Assembly: GCA_905478855.1 (NCBI GenBank)
Contig: CAJQKF010000035.1
Span: 1 to 55,122, forward strand
Direction of reading: 5' to 3'
Source of the DNA: an uncultured Gammaproteobacteria bacterium
GTDB lineage: Bacteria; Pseudomonadota; Gammaproteobacteria; Arenicellales; CAJQKF01
DNA length: 55,122 nt
Shown here piece after piece: positions 37,049-45,813 of the stretch. The notes below the pieces were generated by a model that was not told where the DNA came from, made no database searches, and worked only from the letters and a program-made list of their open reading frames with translations. Both the position numbers and the translations under genes were made by a program. The stretch's first letter is position 1. Every line of letters starts with the position of its first letter.

Positions 37049-38233
37049 ATGGAATCAGTCGAACAGAAACGCAATATTATTTCCACGCTTTGGAACGACA
37101 AAGAAAAGCGCGCCGTCATCATACAAATTTTCAGCATCGCTGGATTATTTGCGCTTGTATGGTTCATGATTGGAAATGCCATATCAAACCTTGATGCTCT
37201 TGGTAAAGGATTTAGCTTTGATTTTCTTTTCCAACCCGCCAGCTACGATATCAATCAGCATTTAATATCCTATACATCTAGAGATACTCATTTACGTGCC
37301 ACGATCATTGGCATAATGAATACCGCAATGATCGCGGTTGCAGGTATAATCCTTGCAACAGTAGTCGGCTTCACACTGGGTGTTCTTCGCTTATCAAAGA
37401 ATTTCCTTATCAACCGCATTGTTTATATTTATATAGAATACATACGCAATGTACCGGTACTGTTGCACATACTATTAGTGCATGGCGTAGTTGTGCACTC
37501 ATTGCCGAACCCAAAGGCTGCAATGACCTTTAACGATTCGTTTTTTCTGACAAAACGCGGATTTTTCATGCCGTCACCAGATTTCGAATCGGCTATGACA
37601 GTGGTTTGGATTGCCCTTGCCATCGGCATCGCCTTTACCTTTTGGTTCCGTCGTTACGCTAAGCGTGTACAAGATGAAACCGGTAAGATTTTTCCGGTAT
37701 TTTTGATAAGTTTCGGTGCTGTTGTTATATTCCCTGTATTGGTTTATTTTCTAGCCGGCTCGCCTATCACGTGGGAAATTCCTGTGCTGAAGGGGTTCAA
37801 TTTTAAGGGCGGGATGGTTGTTAGGCCGGAATTTTTGGCACTGTGGCTCGCATTATCATTGTATACGGCAGCTTTTATCGCTGAAATAGTTCGAGCAGGT
37901 ATTATCGCTGTTAGTCATGGGCAGACTGAAGCTGCATACGCATTAGGTCTTCGTCCCGGTCGTACAACACAGTTAATTGTTATTCCCCAAGCGCTCCGCG
38001 TAATCGTACCTCCGTTAACCAGTCAATATTTGAATCTGACAAAGAATTCTTCATTAGCGATAGCTATTGGCTATATGGATATCGTTGCTACGATTGGAGG
38101 AATTTCACTTAACCAAACCGGAAGGGAGATGGAGTGTATGATTATTGTGTTGGCGCTATATCTTATCTTTTCACTAAGTATTTCATCGGTTATGAATTGG
38201 TATAATAAACGTATTAAGTTGGTGGAGCGGTAG
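37049..38233 (+). CDS. aapQ: amino acid ABC transporter permease AapQ
   Basis: A 394-aa inner-membrane permease with about eight helices and the long periplasmic insert typical of AapQ. The ABC-permease EAA loop is visible as TEAAYALGLRPGRTTQLIVIPQA near the end: EAAYALGLRPG, then QLIVIPQALR. It pairs with AapM and the ATPase AapP. The gene is preceded by the two stem-loops after aapJ and overlaps nothing; aapM begins one base after the stop. Confidence 0.94.
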   Translation: MESVEQKRNIISTLWNDKEKRAVIIQIFSIAGLFALVWFMIGNAISNLDALGKGFSFDFLFQPASYDINQHLISYTSRDTHLRATIIGIMNTAMIAVAGIILATVVGFTLGVLRLSKNFLINRIVYIYIEYIRNVPVLLHILLVHGVVVHSLPNPKAAMTFNDSFFLTKRGFFMPSPDFESAMTVVWIALAIGIAFTFWFRRYAKRVQDETGKIFPVFLISFGAVVIFPVLVYFLAGSPITWEIPVLKGFNFKGGMVVRPEFLALWLALSLYTAAFIAEIVRAGIIAVSHGQTEAAYALGLRPGRTTQLIVIPQALRVIVPPLTSQYLNLTKNSSLAIAIGYMDIVATIGGISLNQTGREMECMIIVLALYLIFSLSISSVMNWYNKRIKLVER

Positions 38234-38234
38234 A

Positions 38235-39353
38235 ATGAGTGATTCAAGAGAATATGCTGTTGGTACTCATCCCGATCTGCCTCCCCCACTTTCTACATCT
38301 GGGGCAATAGGTTGGATACGAGGAAATCTTCTTTCAAGTCCTACTAATATTATTCTGACAGTACTGTCCATCTATTTCCTATACAAGGTTGTACCGCCCT
38401 CACTAAACTGGTTGTTTTTTGATGCTACGTTTAATGGTGATTCTAGACAGGACTGTAGAGAAGCATCCAATGGTGCAGGCGCGTGCTGGGCATTTGTAAA
38501 ACATCGATTTCATCTGTTTGTTTATGGATTTTATCCTGTAGAACAGCGTTGGCGTGTAGACATATCATTTATCCTACTGCCATTGGCATTGTGGCCTGTA
38601 TTGTTTGACAAGGTCCCTTATAGAAAACATTTGCTAAAGTTTTCTATTGCCTTTCCATTCATTGCTGGATGGTTACTGATTGGTGGTTTTGGTTTAACAC
38701 CAGTAAGTACCGACTATTTCGGCGGCTTCATGTTAACGTTGGTAATCGGTGTAACCGGTATTGTATTCTCGTTACCCATTGGTGTTGCTTTGGCACTTGG
38801 CAGACAATCGAATATGCCGGTGCTACGTGTCATCTGTGTCACGTTTATCGAGTTCATTCGGGGTGTACCGCTGATTACGTTGCTATTTGTTGCATCTACA
38901 ATGTTGAACTACTTTCTACCACCGGGCACTCAGTTCAATTTGCTACTGCGCGTATTGATCATGGTTACCTTATTCTCAGCGGCATACATTGCAGAAGTGG
39001 TACGTGGTGGACTTCAAGCAATTCCGAAAGGGCAGTACGAAGCCGCAGATTCGATGGGTCTGAAGTATTGGCAGTCAATGCAGAAAATTATATTGCCTCA
39101 AGCATTAAAGATTTCAATACCGGGAATCGTTAATACCTTTATCGGCTTATATAAAGACACAACCTTGGTAATCATTATCGGACTATTAGATCCACTTGGC
39201 ATAGGACGAGCGTCCCTTGCGGATACAAAATGGACAGGTTTAACCACTGAAATCTATGTATTCGTTGCCATCTTTTTCTTCCTGTCCTGTTTTTCAATGG
39301 CCAGATACTCTCTGTACTTGGAAAACAAACTACATACTGGACATAAACGCTAA
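38235..39353 (+). CDS. aapM: amino acid ABC transporter permease AapM
   Basis: A 372-aa permease with an N-terminal cytoplasmic/helix region and the binding-protein-dependent permease core at the C-terminus. It has the EAA motif QYEAADSMGLKYWQSMQKI and the FIEFIRGVPLITLLF segment. It starts directly after aapQ, so the two permeases are made together. It is normal length for AapM. Together AapQM form the heteromeric channel. Confidence 0.94.
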   Translation: MSDSREYAVGTHPDLPPPLSTSGAIGWIRGNLLSSPTNIILTVLSIYFLYKVVPPSLNWLFFDATFNGDSRQDCREASNGAGACWAFVKHRFHLFVYGFYPVEQRWRVDISFILLPLALWPVLFDKVPYRKHLLKFSIAFPFIAGWLLIGGFGLTPVSTDYFGGFMLTLVIGVTGIVFSLPIGVALALGRQSNMPVLRVICVTFIEFIRGVPLITLLFVASTMLNYFLPPGTQFNLLLRVLIMVTLFSAAYIAEVVRGGLQAIPKGQYEAADSMGLKYWQSMQKIILPQALKISIPGIVNTFIGLYKDTTLVIIIGLLDPLGIGRASLADTKWTGLTTEIYVFVAIFFFLSCFSMARYSLYLENKLHTGHKR

Positions 39354-39368
39354 GCGGGAATAAACGCC

Positions 39369-40142
39369 ATGAGTGAAGCACAAACAAGTAAAATGGCTGT
39401 TTCGGATGAAACGGTAATAAAAATCCATAAAATGCATAAGTGGTACGGATCGTTTCATGTGCTAAAAGACATTAATCTTGATGTAAAACGTGGAGAACGT
39501 ATCGTTGTGTGTGGCCCTTCCGGCTCAGGAAAATCAACGATGATTCGATGTATTAATCGATTGGAAGAGCATCAACAGGGAGACATTATTGTCGACGGTG
39601 TTGAACTTACCAACGATTTGAAGAACATCGACGCGATTCGGCGAGAAGTAGGCATGGTGTTTCAGCACTTCAACCTGTTTCCACATTTAACTATTCTGGA
39701 AAACTTGTCACTCGCTCCGATATGGGTAAAACGCGAGCCGAGAAAACAAGCCGAAGAAACAGCGATGCGATATCTGGAGCGAGTAAAAATACCGGAACAA
39801 GCCTTAAAATATCCGGGACAACTATCCGGTGGACAACAACAACGTGTCGCAATTGCACGAAGTCTATGTATGAATCCGCGTATAATGCTGTTTGATGAAC
39901 CTACATCAGCCCTTGACCCTGAAATGATTAAGGAAGTTCTTGATGTTATGATCGAATTAGCTGAGGAAGGCCGAACCATGATTTGTGTTACCCACGAAAT
40001 GGGGTTTGCAAAGACCGTTGCAAATCGTGTCATATTCATGGATGGTGGAGAAATTATCGAGCAGAATGAACCAAATGAGTTTTTTGATAATCCTCAGCAT
40101 GAACGAACTCAATTGTTTTTGAGTCAGATCTTGGCGCACTAG
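39369..40142 (+). CDS. aapP: amino acid ABC transporter ATP-binding protein AapP
   Basis: A 257-aa ATPase of the polar amino acid class. Walker [10 protein letters not shown], signature [15 protein letters not shown], Walker [16 protein letters not shown] and the switch histidine in VTHEMGFA are all present. It powers uptake through AapQM. It lies 15 bases after aapM and ends the operon: two hairpins, the second a strong terminator, follow directly. Confidence 0.96.
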   Translation: MSEAQTSKMAVSDETVIKIHKMHKWYGSFHVLKDINLDVKRGERIVVCGPSGSGKSTMIRCINRLEEHQQGDIIVDGVELTNDLKNIDAIRREVGMVFQHFNLFPHLTILENLSLAPIWVKREPRKQAEETAMRYLERVKIPEQALKYPGQLSGGQQQRVAIARSLCMNPRIMLFDEPTSALDPEMIKEVLDVMIELAEEGRTMICVTHEMGFAKTVANRVIFMDGGEIIEQNEPNEFFDNPQHERTQLFLSQILAH

Positions 40143-40146
40143 AATA

Positions 40147-40166
40147 CAGGGTCTTTTTAGACCCTG
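40147..40166 (+). terminator. hairpin after aapP (first)
   Basis: CAGGGTCT at 40147-40154 pairs exactly with AGACCCTG at 40159-40166 around TTTT, five bases after the aapP stop. No U-run follows, but the neighbouring stem at 40185 is a full terminator; the two act in tandem. Confidence 0.6.
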
Positions 40167-40184
40167 CATCCGTCCCCTATTCAC

Positions 40185-40211
40185 AAGGACCGACTTTATC
40201 GGTCCTTTTTT
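40185..40211 (+). terminator. intrinsic terminator of aapJQMP
   Basis: AAGGACCGA pairs with TCGGTCCTT (nine perfect pairs, loop CTTTA) and is followed by six T residues. This is the clearest rho-independent terminator in the window. The next start codon is only 11 bases downstream. Confidence 0.9.
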
Positions 40212-40221
40212 AATTTATACA

Positions 40222-40644
40222 ATGAACGAAGAACTACAATACAGTTACGTTACAGAAGCCTTCCAGTTCCTCCAAGATTGGGAAACCCGTTATCAGTTTA
40301 TTGAGGATATGGGAAGAAAACTACCGCCAATGGATGAACAGTATAAAATCAGCGAATATCAGGTACATGCGTGTATGAGCATGGTTTGGATAAAAGCGTT
40401 TAAAACCGAAGACAGTAACATCATCTATTTTCAGGGCGATAGCGATACATCAACCATAAAAGGTATCGTGGCTATACTAATGTCGATGTATTATGAGAAA
40501 ACTGCTGCGGAAATACTAAAAATAGACGCAGATGAGAAATTTTCAGAACTCCAGTTATTTGATCATCTAAGTCCAACCCGTCATGTTGGTGTCTATGCCA
40601 TGGTCGAACATGCACGAAACCAAGTTAAGGGACTTCAATGCTAG
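40222..40644 (+). CDS. SufE-family sulfur acceptor
   Basis: A 140-aa single-domain SufE-like protein. It keeps the active cysteine at residue 51 in HACMSMVWI, the position equivalent to Cys51 of E. coli SufE, which accepts sulfur from the cysteine desulfurase SufS. The neighbouring glycine of the usual GCQSQVW motif is replaced (AC-M-S-M). No sufS, sufBCD or iscS gene is close. The ATG lies 11 bases after the U-tract of the aap terminator and has no ribosome-binding site, so its expression is unusual. Sequence family is clear; physiological partner unknown. Confidence 0.88.
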   Translation: MNEELQYSYVTEAFQFLQDWETRYQFIEDMGRKLPPMDEQYKISEYQVHACMSMVWIKAFKTEDSNIIYFQGDSDTSTIKGIVAILMSMYYEKTAAEILKIDADEKFSELQLFDHLSPTRHVGVYAMVEHARNQVKGLQC

Positions 40645-40667
40645 CGTAAGGTCTCGGTTTACGTAGC
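40640..40667 (+). terminator. possible hairpin after the sufE-like gene
   Basis: A nine-pair stem with one bulged base (GCTA, then CGTAA, pairing with TTACGTAGC) starts within the stop codon at 40640-40667. No U-tract follows. It may end or stabilise the sufE-like transcript; weak candidate. Confidence 0.25.
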
Positions 40668-40741
40668 TTGCTAACCCAAACATGAACCCTTAAAACAGAC
40701 ATTCAAATACTAAAATTTGCAGATTCGCAGGAGCAAAACTA

Positions 40742-43201
40742 ATGAGTCGTGAACTTCCCAAAAAAGCCAGTGCGGTAATCATCGGCGGCGGTGTAACAGG
40801 CGCTAGTATCGCATATCACCTTGCCAAACTCGGTTGGCAAGATGTGCTGTTATTGGAACGTAAGCAATTCGCCTGCGGCACCACCTGGCACGCGGCCGGT
40901 TTGATTGGCACTATGCGAGCAAATGAAAGTCATGCCCGACTAGCGGAATATTCAATGGCGTTGCTTAATGAACTCGAACAAGAAACGGGGCAATCTACTG
41001 GTTTTCGTCAGGTTGGCAGCTTAAGCGTGGCGCATAGCGTCGATCGATTTGAAGAGCTAAAACGGGTCGCATCGATGAATAATGCTTTTGGTGTGACAAA
41101 AGTCGATATGGTCACGGCGGAAGAAGTTGGCAACCTATTCCCGCTTGTCGACACATCTGACCTGCTCGGTGGCAGTTATGTCGCACAAGATGGTAAAGGC
41201 AGTCCGATAGATGTGACTATGGCGTTCGTAAAGGGAGCTCGTGGTCGTGGCGCTTTGTGCATAGAAGATTGTATTGTAGAACGCGTTCTCACACAGGGAC
41301 GACGAGTTACCGGTGTTAAAACCAGTGAAGGTACGATTCAAACGGATTTTGTGGTTAATGCGGCGGGTATGTGGGCACGAACTCTTGGTCAACATAATGG
41401 TATAAATATACCCCTCCACGCCTGCGAACACTACTATGCGGTAACTGAAAAAGACGATGCGTTTCATCCAGATCTGCCAGTGCTGCGGGATCACGACAAG
41501 TGCGCTTATTATCGCGAGGATGCGGGTGCCCTTTTAGTAGGTGCCTTTGAGAAAAATGCCCTTGCCTGGGGTCAAAATGGGATTCCCAGAGACTTTTGTT
41601 TTGATGAATTAACCGGGCATGTTGACGAACAACTCTACCCGGTTTTAGCTGATGCGATGGAACGTGTTCCGCATTTACAAAGCGTCGGTTGGAGAAAATT
41701 CTTCTGTGGTCCAGAATCTTTTACACCAGACGATCAATTTCATCTTGGAGAATCCCCCGAAGTGGATGGTTATTTCGTTGCTTGTGGTCTGAATAGTATT
41801 GGCATTCAATCATCCGGTGGCCTTGGCAAAGCCTGCGCCGAATGGATGCATAACGGTCACTCGCCGATGGATCTATGGGATAACGATATTCGTCGTATGT
41901 ATCCTTTCATGGGCAATCAGAAGTTCATCGAAGAGCGTGTTACCGAGTCCCTAGGACTGTTGTATGATAATCATTTTCCATTCAAACAATTTGAAACTGC
42001 ACGTAACGTTCGACATTCAGCAATCCACGAACGACTTGCAGAAAATGGAGCATGCTTTGGACAGGCAGCGGGCTGGGAGCGCGCTAACTGGTTCGCTCCA
42101 AAAGGTGTTGAGGCAAAATACGAATATAGTTTTGGCAAACAAAACTGGTTCGACTATTCGGCAGCGGAGCATACTGCACTGCGCGAAAATGTAGCGTTAA
42201 TCGATCAATCAAGTTTTTCAAAATATCTGGTGCAGGGTAAAGATGCTTGCCATCATTTACAGCGAATTTCTAGCGCAAATGTCGATGTTGAACCTGGAAA
42301 AGTTGTTTACACACACTGGCTAAATGAACGAGGTGGAATAGAATCGGATTTAACCGTTACCCGACTGGATGAGAATCAGTATTGGATTGTTAGCGGTGCA
42401 GCTCTTACGATTAAGGATCAGGATTGGCTACGCCGAAATACGCCTACCGATGCAAGTTTTTATGTCTCTGATATTACATCCGGCTGGTCAATTATTAGTG
42501 TAATGGGACCTAATAGCCGAAATTTGCTTCAGCCACTTGTCGATATTAGTCTCGATACAGAATCTTTTCCTTTTGGCACCACGCAAGAAATTCGAATTGG
42601 ATATGCCGTTGTCCGTGCTTTCAGAGTTTCTTTTGTTGGAGAGCAAGGTTGGGAGTTGTACATTCCTGTTGATATGTCCCGTCACGTATTCGACTTATTG
42701 TTAGAAAACGGTGTAAGGCACAATTTATCTATGGCTGGTTTACATGCTATGGATTCTTGTCGTATCGAAAAGAAGTTTCTGCATTATGGACATGATGTTG
42801 GTGACGAAGATACACCTCTGGAAGCGGGCGTAGGCTTCGTTTGCGCTATGAATAAAGAAACAAAATTTATTGGGTACGACGCCATAGCACGTCAACGTGA
42901 AACTAAATCATGGATGAAGAAGCGTTTGGTGCAATTTTTATTGAATGATCCTGATGAAGTGCTGTATCACCATGAACCGATCATGAAGGATGGAAAAATC
43001 ATCGGTCACCTTACATCCGGTAATTATGGACACACACTTCGGGGATCAGTAGGTTTGGGATATGTTCGTGCAGAAGAAGGCGTTACGGCTGACTACCTTT
43101 CTAGCTCTGATTGGGCTATTGATGTAGGTGGACGCATTATTCCTGCCACAGCGAGTCTTAAAGCTATGTATGACCCGAGCGGCGAACGCAGTAGAAGTTA
43201 A
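40742..43201 (+). CDS. dimethylglycine/sarcosine dehydrogenase-like flavoprotein
   Basis: An 819-aa two-part enzyme. Residues about 8-400 form a DAO-type FAD domain: dinucleotide motif GGGVTG (15-20) and GTTWHAAGL, in which His50 matches the histidine that carries covalent FAD in dimethylglycine dehydrogenase. The C-terminal half (about 430-800) is a GcvT-like tetrahydrofolate-binding domain with LVQGKDACHHLQRI and GLHAMDSCRIEKKFLHYGHD. It should oxidatively demethylate an N-methylglycine and pass the carbon to THF as methylene-THF. Dimethylglycine, sarcosine or another N-methyl substrate cannot be separated by eye. An AGGAG ribosome-binding site precedes the ATG. Its 3' end faces the CoA-transferase, 12 bases apart. 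Confidence 0.85.
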   Translation: MSRELPKKASAVIIGGGVTGASIAYHLAKLGWQDVLLLERKQFACGTTWHAAGLIGTMRANESHARLAEYSMALLNELEQETGQSTGFRQVGSLSVAHSVDRFEELKRVASMNNAFGVTKVDMVTAEEVGNLFPLVDTSDLLGGSYVAQDGKGSPIDVTMAFVKGARGRGALCIEDCIVERVLTQGRRVTGVKTSEGTIQTDFVVNAAGMWARTLGQHNGINIPLHACEHYYAVTEKDDAFHPDLPVLRDHDKCAYYREDAGALLVGAFEKNALAWGQNGIPRDFCFDELTGHVDEQLYPVLADAMERVPHLQSVGWRKFFCGPESFTPDDQFHLGESPEVDGYFVACGLNSIGIQSSGGLGKACAEWMHNGHSPMDLWDNDIRRMYPFMGNQKFIEERVTESLGLLYDNHFPFKQFETARNVRHSAIHERLAENGACFGQAAGWERANWFAPKGVEAKYEYSFGKQNWFDYSAAEHTALRENVALIDQSSFSKYLVQGKDACHHLQRISSANVDVEPGKVVYTHWLNERGGIESDLTVTRLDENQYWIVSGAALTIKDQDWLRRNTPTDASFYVSDITSGWSIISVMGPNSRNLLQPLVDISLDTESFPFGTTQEIRIGYAVVRAFRVSFVGEQGWELYIPVDMSRHVFDLLLENGVRHNLSMAGLHAMDSCRIEKKFLHYGHDVGDEDTPLEAGVGFVCAMNKETKFIGYDAIARQRETKSWMKKRLVQFLLNDPDEVLYHHEPIMKDGKIIGHLTSGNYGHTLRGSVGLGYVRAEEGVTADYLSSSDWAIDVGGRIIPATASLKAMYDPSGERSRS

Positions 43202-43213
43202 TCAACTAAAGAC

Positions 43214-44431
43214 TTATTCTGAAACAGCTACAACACCTCTCTGCGATAACAACTTTATGTCAGAGAGGCTGTAACCAAGCTTGAGCATAATGTTCTCAGT
43301 ATGAGCCGCAAAAATTGGAGCTGATGAACGCACACTAGGCCCCTCTTCTGCATAATCGAAAGCGGCTACGGGCACACTACGCCCGTTATTCGTTTTTCCA
43401 TCCTGTAGAAGCTGACGACTCTGGACTTGGGCATGATTCAATGCTTCGTCTAAATTACGGACGCGCGCTGCTGGCACCATATTTTTATTCAGAATGATTT
43501 CCCAATCTTCTGCAGGCTTACGTGATAGCAAGTCTTTCAGTTGACGACGGTCTTCTTCTGGGTCGGCATAAGGTTCAGCCGGATTATGTGCATCGATTAT
43601 TTTCGCCTTCTCAGATTCACCTAATACCTCCCATAGGCGCGCGTACTGCTTAGGTGTCCACGCACCAATCATTAACAAACCTTGTTCGGTGGGGTAACAA
43701 GCATAACCTGGTTTTGTAGCGCTGCTATTTCCGGTTGGTATGGGTGCTTTACCAGAAGATTGGTAATCTGCGATACCACTGCTCATAAACATAAGTGCGG
43801 CATCCAGCATGGATACATCAATGCATTCACCTGTGCCGGTACGAGTTCGTTTAAAGAGTGCCGCACTTATCGCATAAGCGGCCTGAGCACCGGTGCCATA
43901 GTCGAGCACAGGAGGCCCTACCTTGACCGGAGAATTGCCAACCGAGCCAGTGCTTGCCATCAAGCCAGAAAATGCCTGTATGACATTGTCATATGCTGTA
44001 TGTTGAGCTTTAGGGCCCGTTTGCCCGAAACCGGTGAGCGAACAATAAATTAATCCTGGGTTTTGAGTTTTTAGCGACTTGTATCCTAAACCAAGGTTTT
44101 CTAATGACCCGCAGCGATAGTTCTCCACCAATACATCAGATTCTTTGGATAACTTTCGGATAATTTCCTGACCGTCCGCTGTCTTTATATCAACAGCAAC
44201 TGATAGTTTGTTTGCCGACTGAGCATGAAACGAGGTACCCATAGCACGCTGATTAGAATCATAATCGACTCCTTCGAAACGCATCATATCCGGATTAGAC
44301 GGGTTTTCGATTTTAATAATCGTCGCGCCCATAACACCTAATTGATAGGTACTAAAGGGACCAGCAATAACGTGGGTCATATCAATGACCTGAATTCCTT
44401 CAAAAGCCAGCATGGTAGATTGATGCTCCAT
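43214..44431 (-). CDS. class III (CaiB/BaiF) CoA-transferase
   Basis: A 405-aa family III CoA-transferase. It has the family opening (GIQVIDMTHVIAGPFSTYQL), the NYRCGSLENLGLGY segment, and GPPVLDYGTG with the catalytic aspartate at the expected place. It moves CoA between carboxylates; substrates are not deducible. It is the last of a minus-strand run starting in purine catabolism, so an acid from that pathway (for example an oxalate-like or glycolate-like acid) is a plausible but unproven substrate. ATG 44431 or the in-frame ATG at 44413, behind a GGAG, could be the start. Confidence 0.88.
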   Translation of the reverse strand: MEHQSTMLAFEGIQVIDMTHVIAGPFSTYQLGVMGATIIKIENPSNPDMMRFEGVDYDSNQRAMGTSFHAQSANKLSVAVDIKTADGQEIIRKLSKESDVLVENYRCGSLENLGLGYKSLKTQNPGLIYCSLTGFGQTGPKAQHTAYDNVIQAFSGLMASTGSVGNSPVKVGPPVLDYGTGAQAAYAISAALFKRTRTGTGECIDVSMLDAALMFMSSGIADYQSSGKAPIPTGNSSATKPGYACYPTEQGLLMIGAWTPKQYARLWEVLGESEKAKIIDAHNPAEPYADPEEDRRQLKDLLSRKPAEDWEIILNKNMVPAARVRNLDEALNHAQVQSRQLLQDGKTNNGRSVPVAAFDYAEEGPSVRSSAPIFAAHTENIMLKLGYSLSDIKLLSQRGVVAVSE

Positions 44432-44480
44432 TCAAATTGTGAAGACTGAGACGTAACTCTCCCTAAAACCGATAGCAGTG

Positions 44481-45200
44481 TCAATTGGATTTGGTCAGTA
44501 TGTTCGCAAGTTCAATAAAGTCTATAGCATGCACGTCGTTTTTTTCACATGGAGAGACGTCTTTTTCCTGATCAACACCAAATTCAAAACGTCGTTCCAC
44601 ATATGCAGTTTTTAAACCACAGGAACGAGCCGCTGCCAAATCATTGTTATGTGCGGCTACAAGCATAACCTCAGAGGGAGCAACATCAAAAACACGAGCT
44701 ACACCAAGATATGTCTGAGGATGAGGTTTATAGTGCCGAAACACCTCCGATGAAAGAATACAGTCCCACGGCAGATGACCTGCTTTTGCCATATTCGTTA
44801 GCAATCCAATATTGCCATTGGATAGAGTGCAGATGATGTAGTCCTGCTTTAATAGAGAAAGCCCTTCAGCACTATCGGGCCAAGGTGTTAAGCGATGCCA
44901 GCACCGATTGAGATGCTGAATTTTTGCTTCCGATAAAGAGTCAATTTTGAATTCTTCTAACACCTCTCTAAGAATAATCTCATGAAGATCATCTAGTTTC
45001 ATCCAGTTAAGTTCTCCGGATGCCACACGAGCCATAGCCGGCGCATAACCGGCACGCCATCGACGTGCAAATTCAGCAGGTTCGACATTTAAATTTAATT
45101 CACTAACTTCACGCATAACAGATCCATGCCAGTCGACGACGGTACCAAACACATCGAATGCCAATACTTTTAGATTGTTATTAAAACCATTTCTAGCCAT
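44481..45200 (-). CDS. HAD superfamily haloacid dehalogenase, type II
   Basis: A 239-aa HAD hydrolase with the nucleophile motif DVFGTVVD (Asp16), the L-2-haloacid dehalogenase-type VAAHNNDLAAARSCGLKTAYVERRFEFG signature split as VAAHNNDLAAARSCGLKTA and YVERRFEFG, and the TLSNGN threonine/serine motif. Members hydrolyse L-2-haloacids to D-2-hydroxyacids, though many family members have other phosphatase-like roles. A GAGG ribosome-binding site precedes the ATG. It follows the degenerate RNA-ligase gene by 56 bases on the same strand, so it may be co-transcribed with the purine genes. Confidence 0.9.
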   Translation of the reverse strand: MARNGFNNNLKVLAFDVFGTVVDWHGSVMREVSELNLNVEPAEFARRWRAGYAPAMARVASGELNWMKLDDLHEIILREVLEEFKIDSLSEAKIQHLNRCWHRLTPWPDSAEGLSLLKQDYIICTLSNGNIGLLTNMAKAGHLPWDCILSSEVFRHYKPHPQTYLGVARVFDVAPSEVMLVAAHNNDLAAARSCGLKTAYVERRFEFGVDQEKDVSPCEKNDVHAIDFIELANILTKSN

Positions 45201-45256
45201 CGTTTACCTCACAAGTAATTAAGTTTTTTACTGAGAAAATATGAACCCTATAGACC

Positions 45257-45769
45257 TCAACCTACATCCCAATTTAATAGCTCAACATAGGGAAAACTTC
45301 TATTGTTAAGGGTCGATTGATACAAGGACATTGATACAGGCTTAATCAAAAATGTCGAGCCATCACTATCAACGAAATGTTCCTCAGGATAATCCCGCAG
45401 CAATGTGATGTAAGGTTGATATGGCCTGTGACTGGTTTTTATATTTAACTGATTTAGTAATCTACGCAGACGATCGACAAGATAACCTAAATCCGTTGGT
45501 GTTGTAATCGAAGTCAATTTCACTTCACCATGTCGAGGGAAGAAACATAGGGTATCCAAAATAATCTCTATTCGAGTTGCCGCCAAATTATCAACTTCCC
45601 GAGCTAACGCCTCAATGCGCTGAGCACCAGGGGCGGCAAAACCACACAACCGAATATTAAATGTGTTTTCTGAAAAACGGATGCCTTTATCGGGTAGTCT
45701 CAGAATTGACCATTTATTGATTTCGCGCTGTGTTTCAGTTTCTACATTTAAAGCAAAAAAAGAATGCAT
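45257..45769 (-). CDS. degenerate 2'-5' RNA ligase (ThpR/LigT)-like protein
   Basis: A 170-aa protein from ATG 45769; an upstream in-frame extension to 45856 would overlap the deacetylase gene and is not supported. It aligns along its length with ThpR: FFALNVETETQREINKW at the start, RPYQPYITLLRDY near residue 115-127, and a C-terminal VSMSLYQSTLNNRSF strand. However, the two catalytic HxTx motifs of the 2H-phosphoesterase fold read NIRL (residues 38-41) and YITL (120-123), so both histidines are lost. It is probably not an active 2'-5' ligase/cyclic phosphodiesterase and may bind RNA or a nucleotide without turnover. It lies among purine-catabolism genes. Confidence 0.72.
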   Translation of the reverse strand: MHSFFALNVETETQREINKWSILRLPDKGIRFSENTFNIRLCGFAAPGAQRIEALAREVDNLAATRIEIILDTLCFFPRHGEVKLTSITTPTDLGYLVDRLRRLLNQLNIKTSHRPYQPYITLLRDYPEEHFVDSDGSTFLIKPVSMSLYQSTLNNRSFPYVELLNWDVG

Positions 45770-45813
45770 TCGATTAATACCCACACCGCTTATAATGAGA
45801 AAGAAAGTTAGTT

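Noticed and set aside
38669-39133. 154-codon plus-strand frame inside aapM
   Set aside because: It is an alternative frame of a well-supported permease gene, Cys/Trp-rich and without family motifs.
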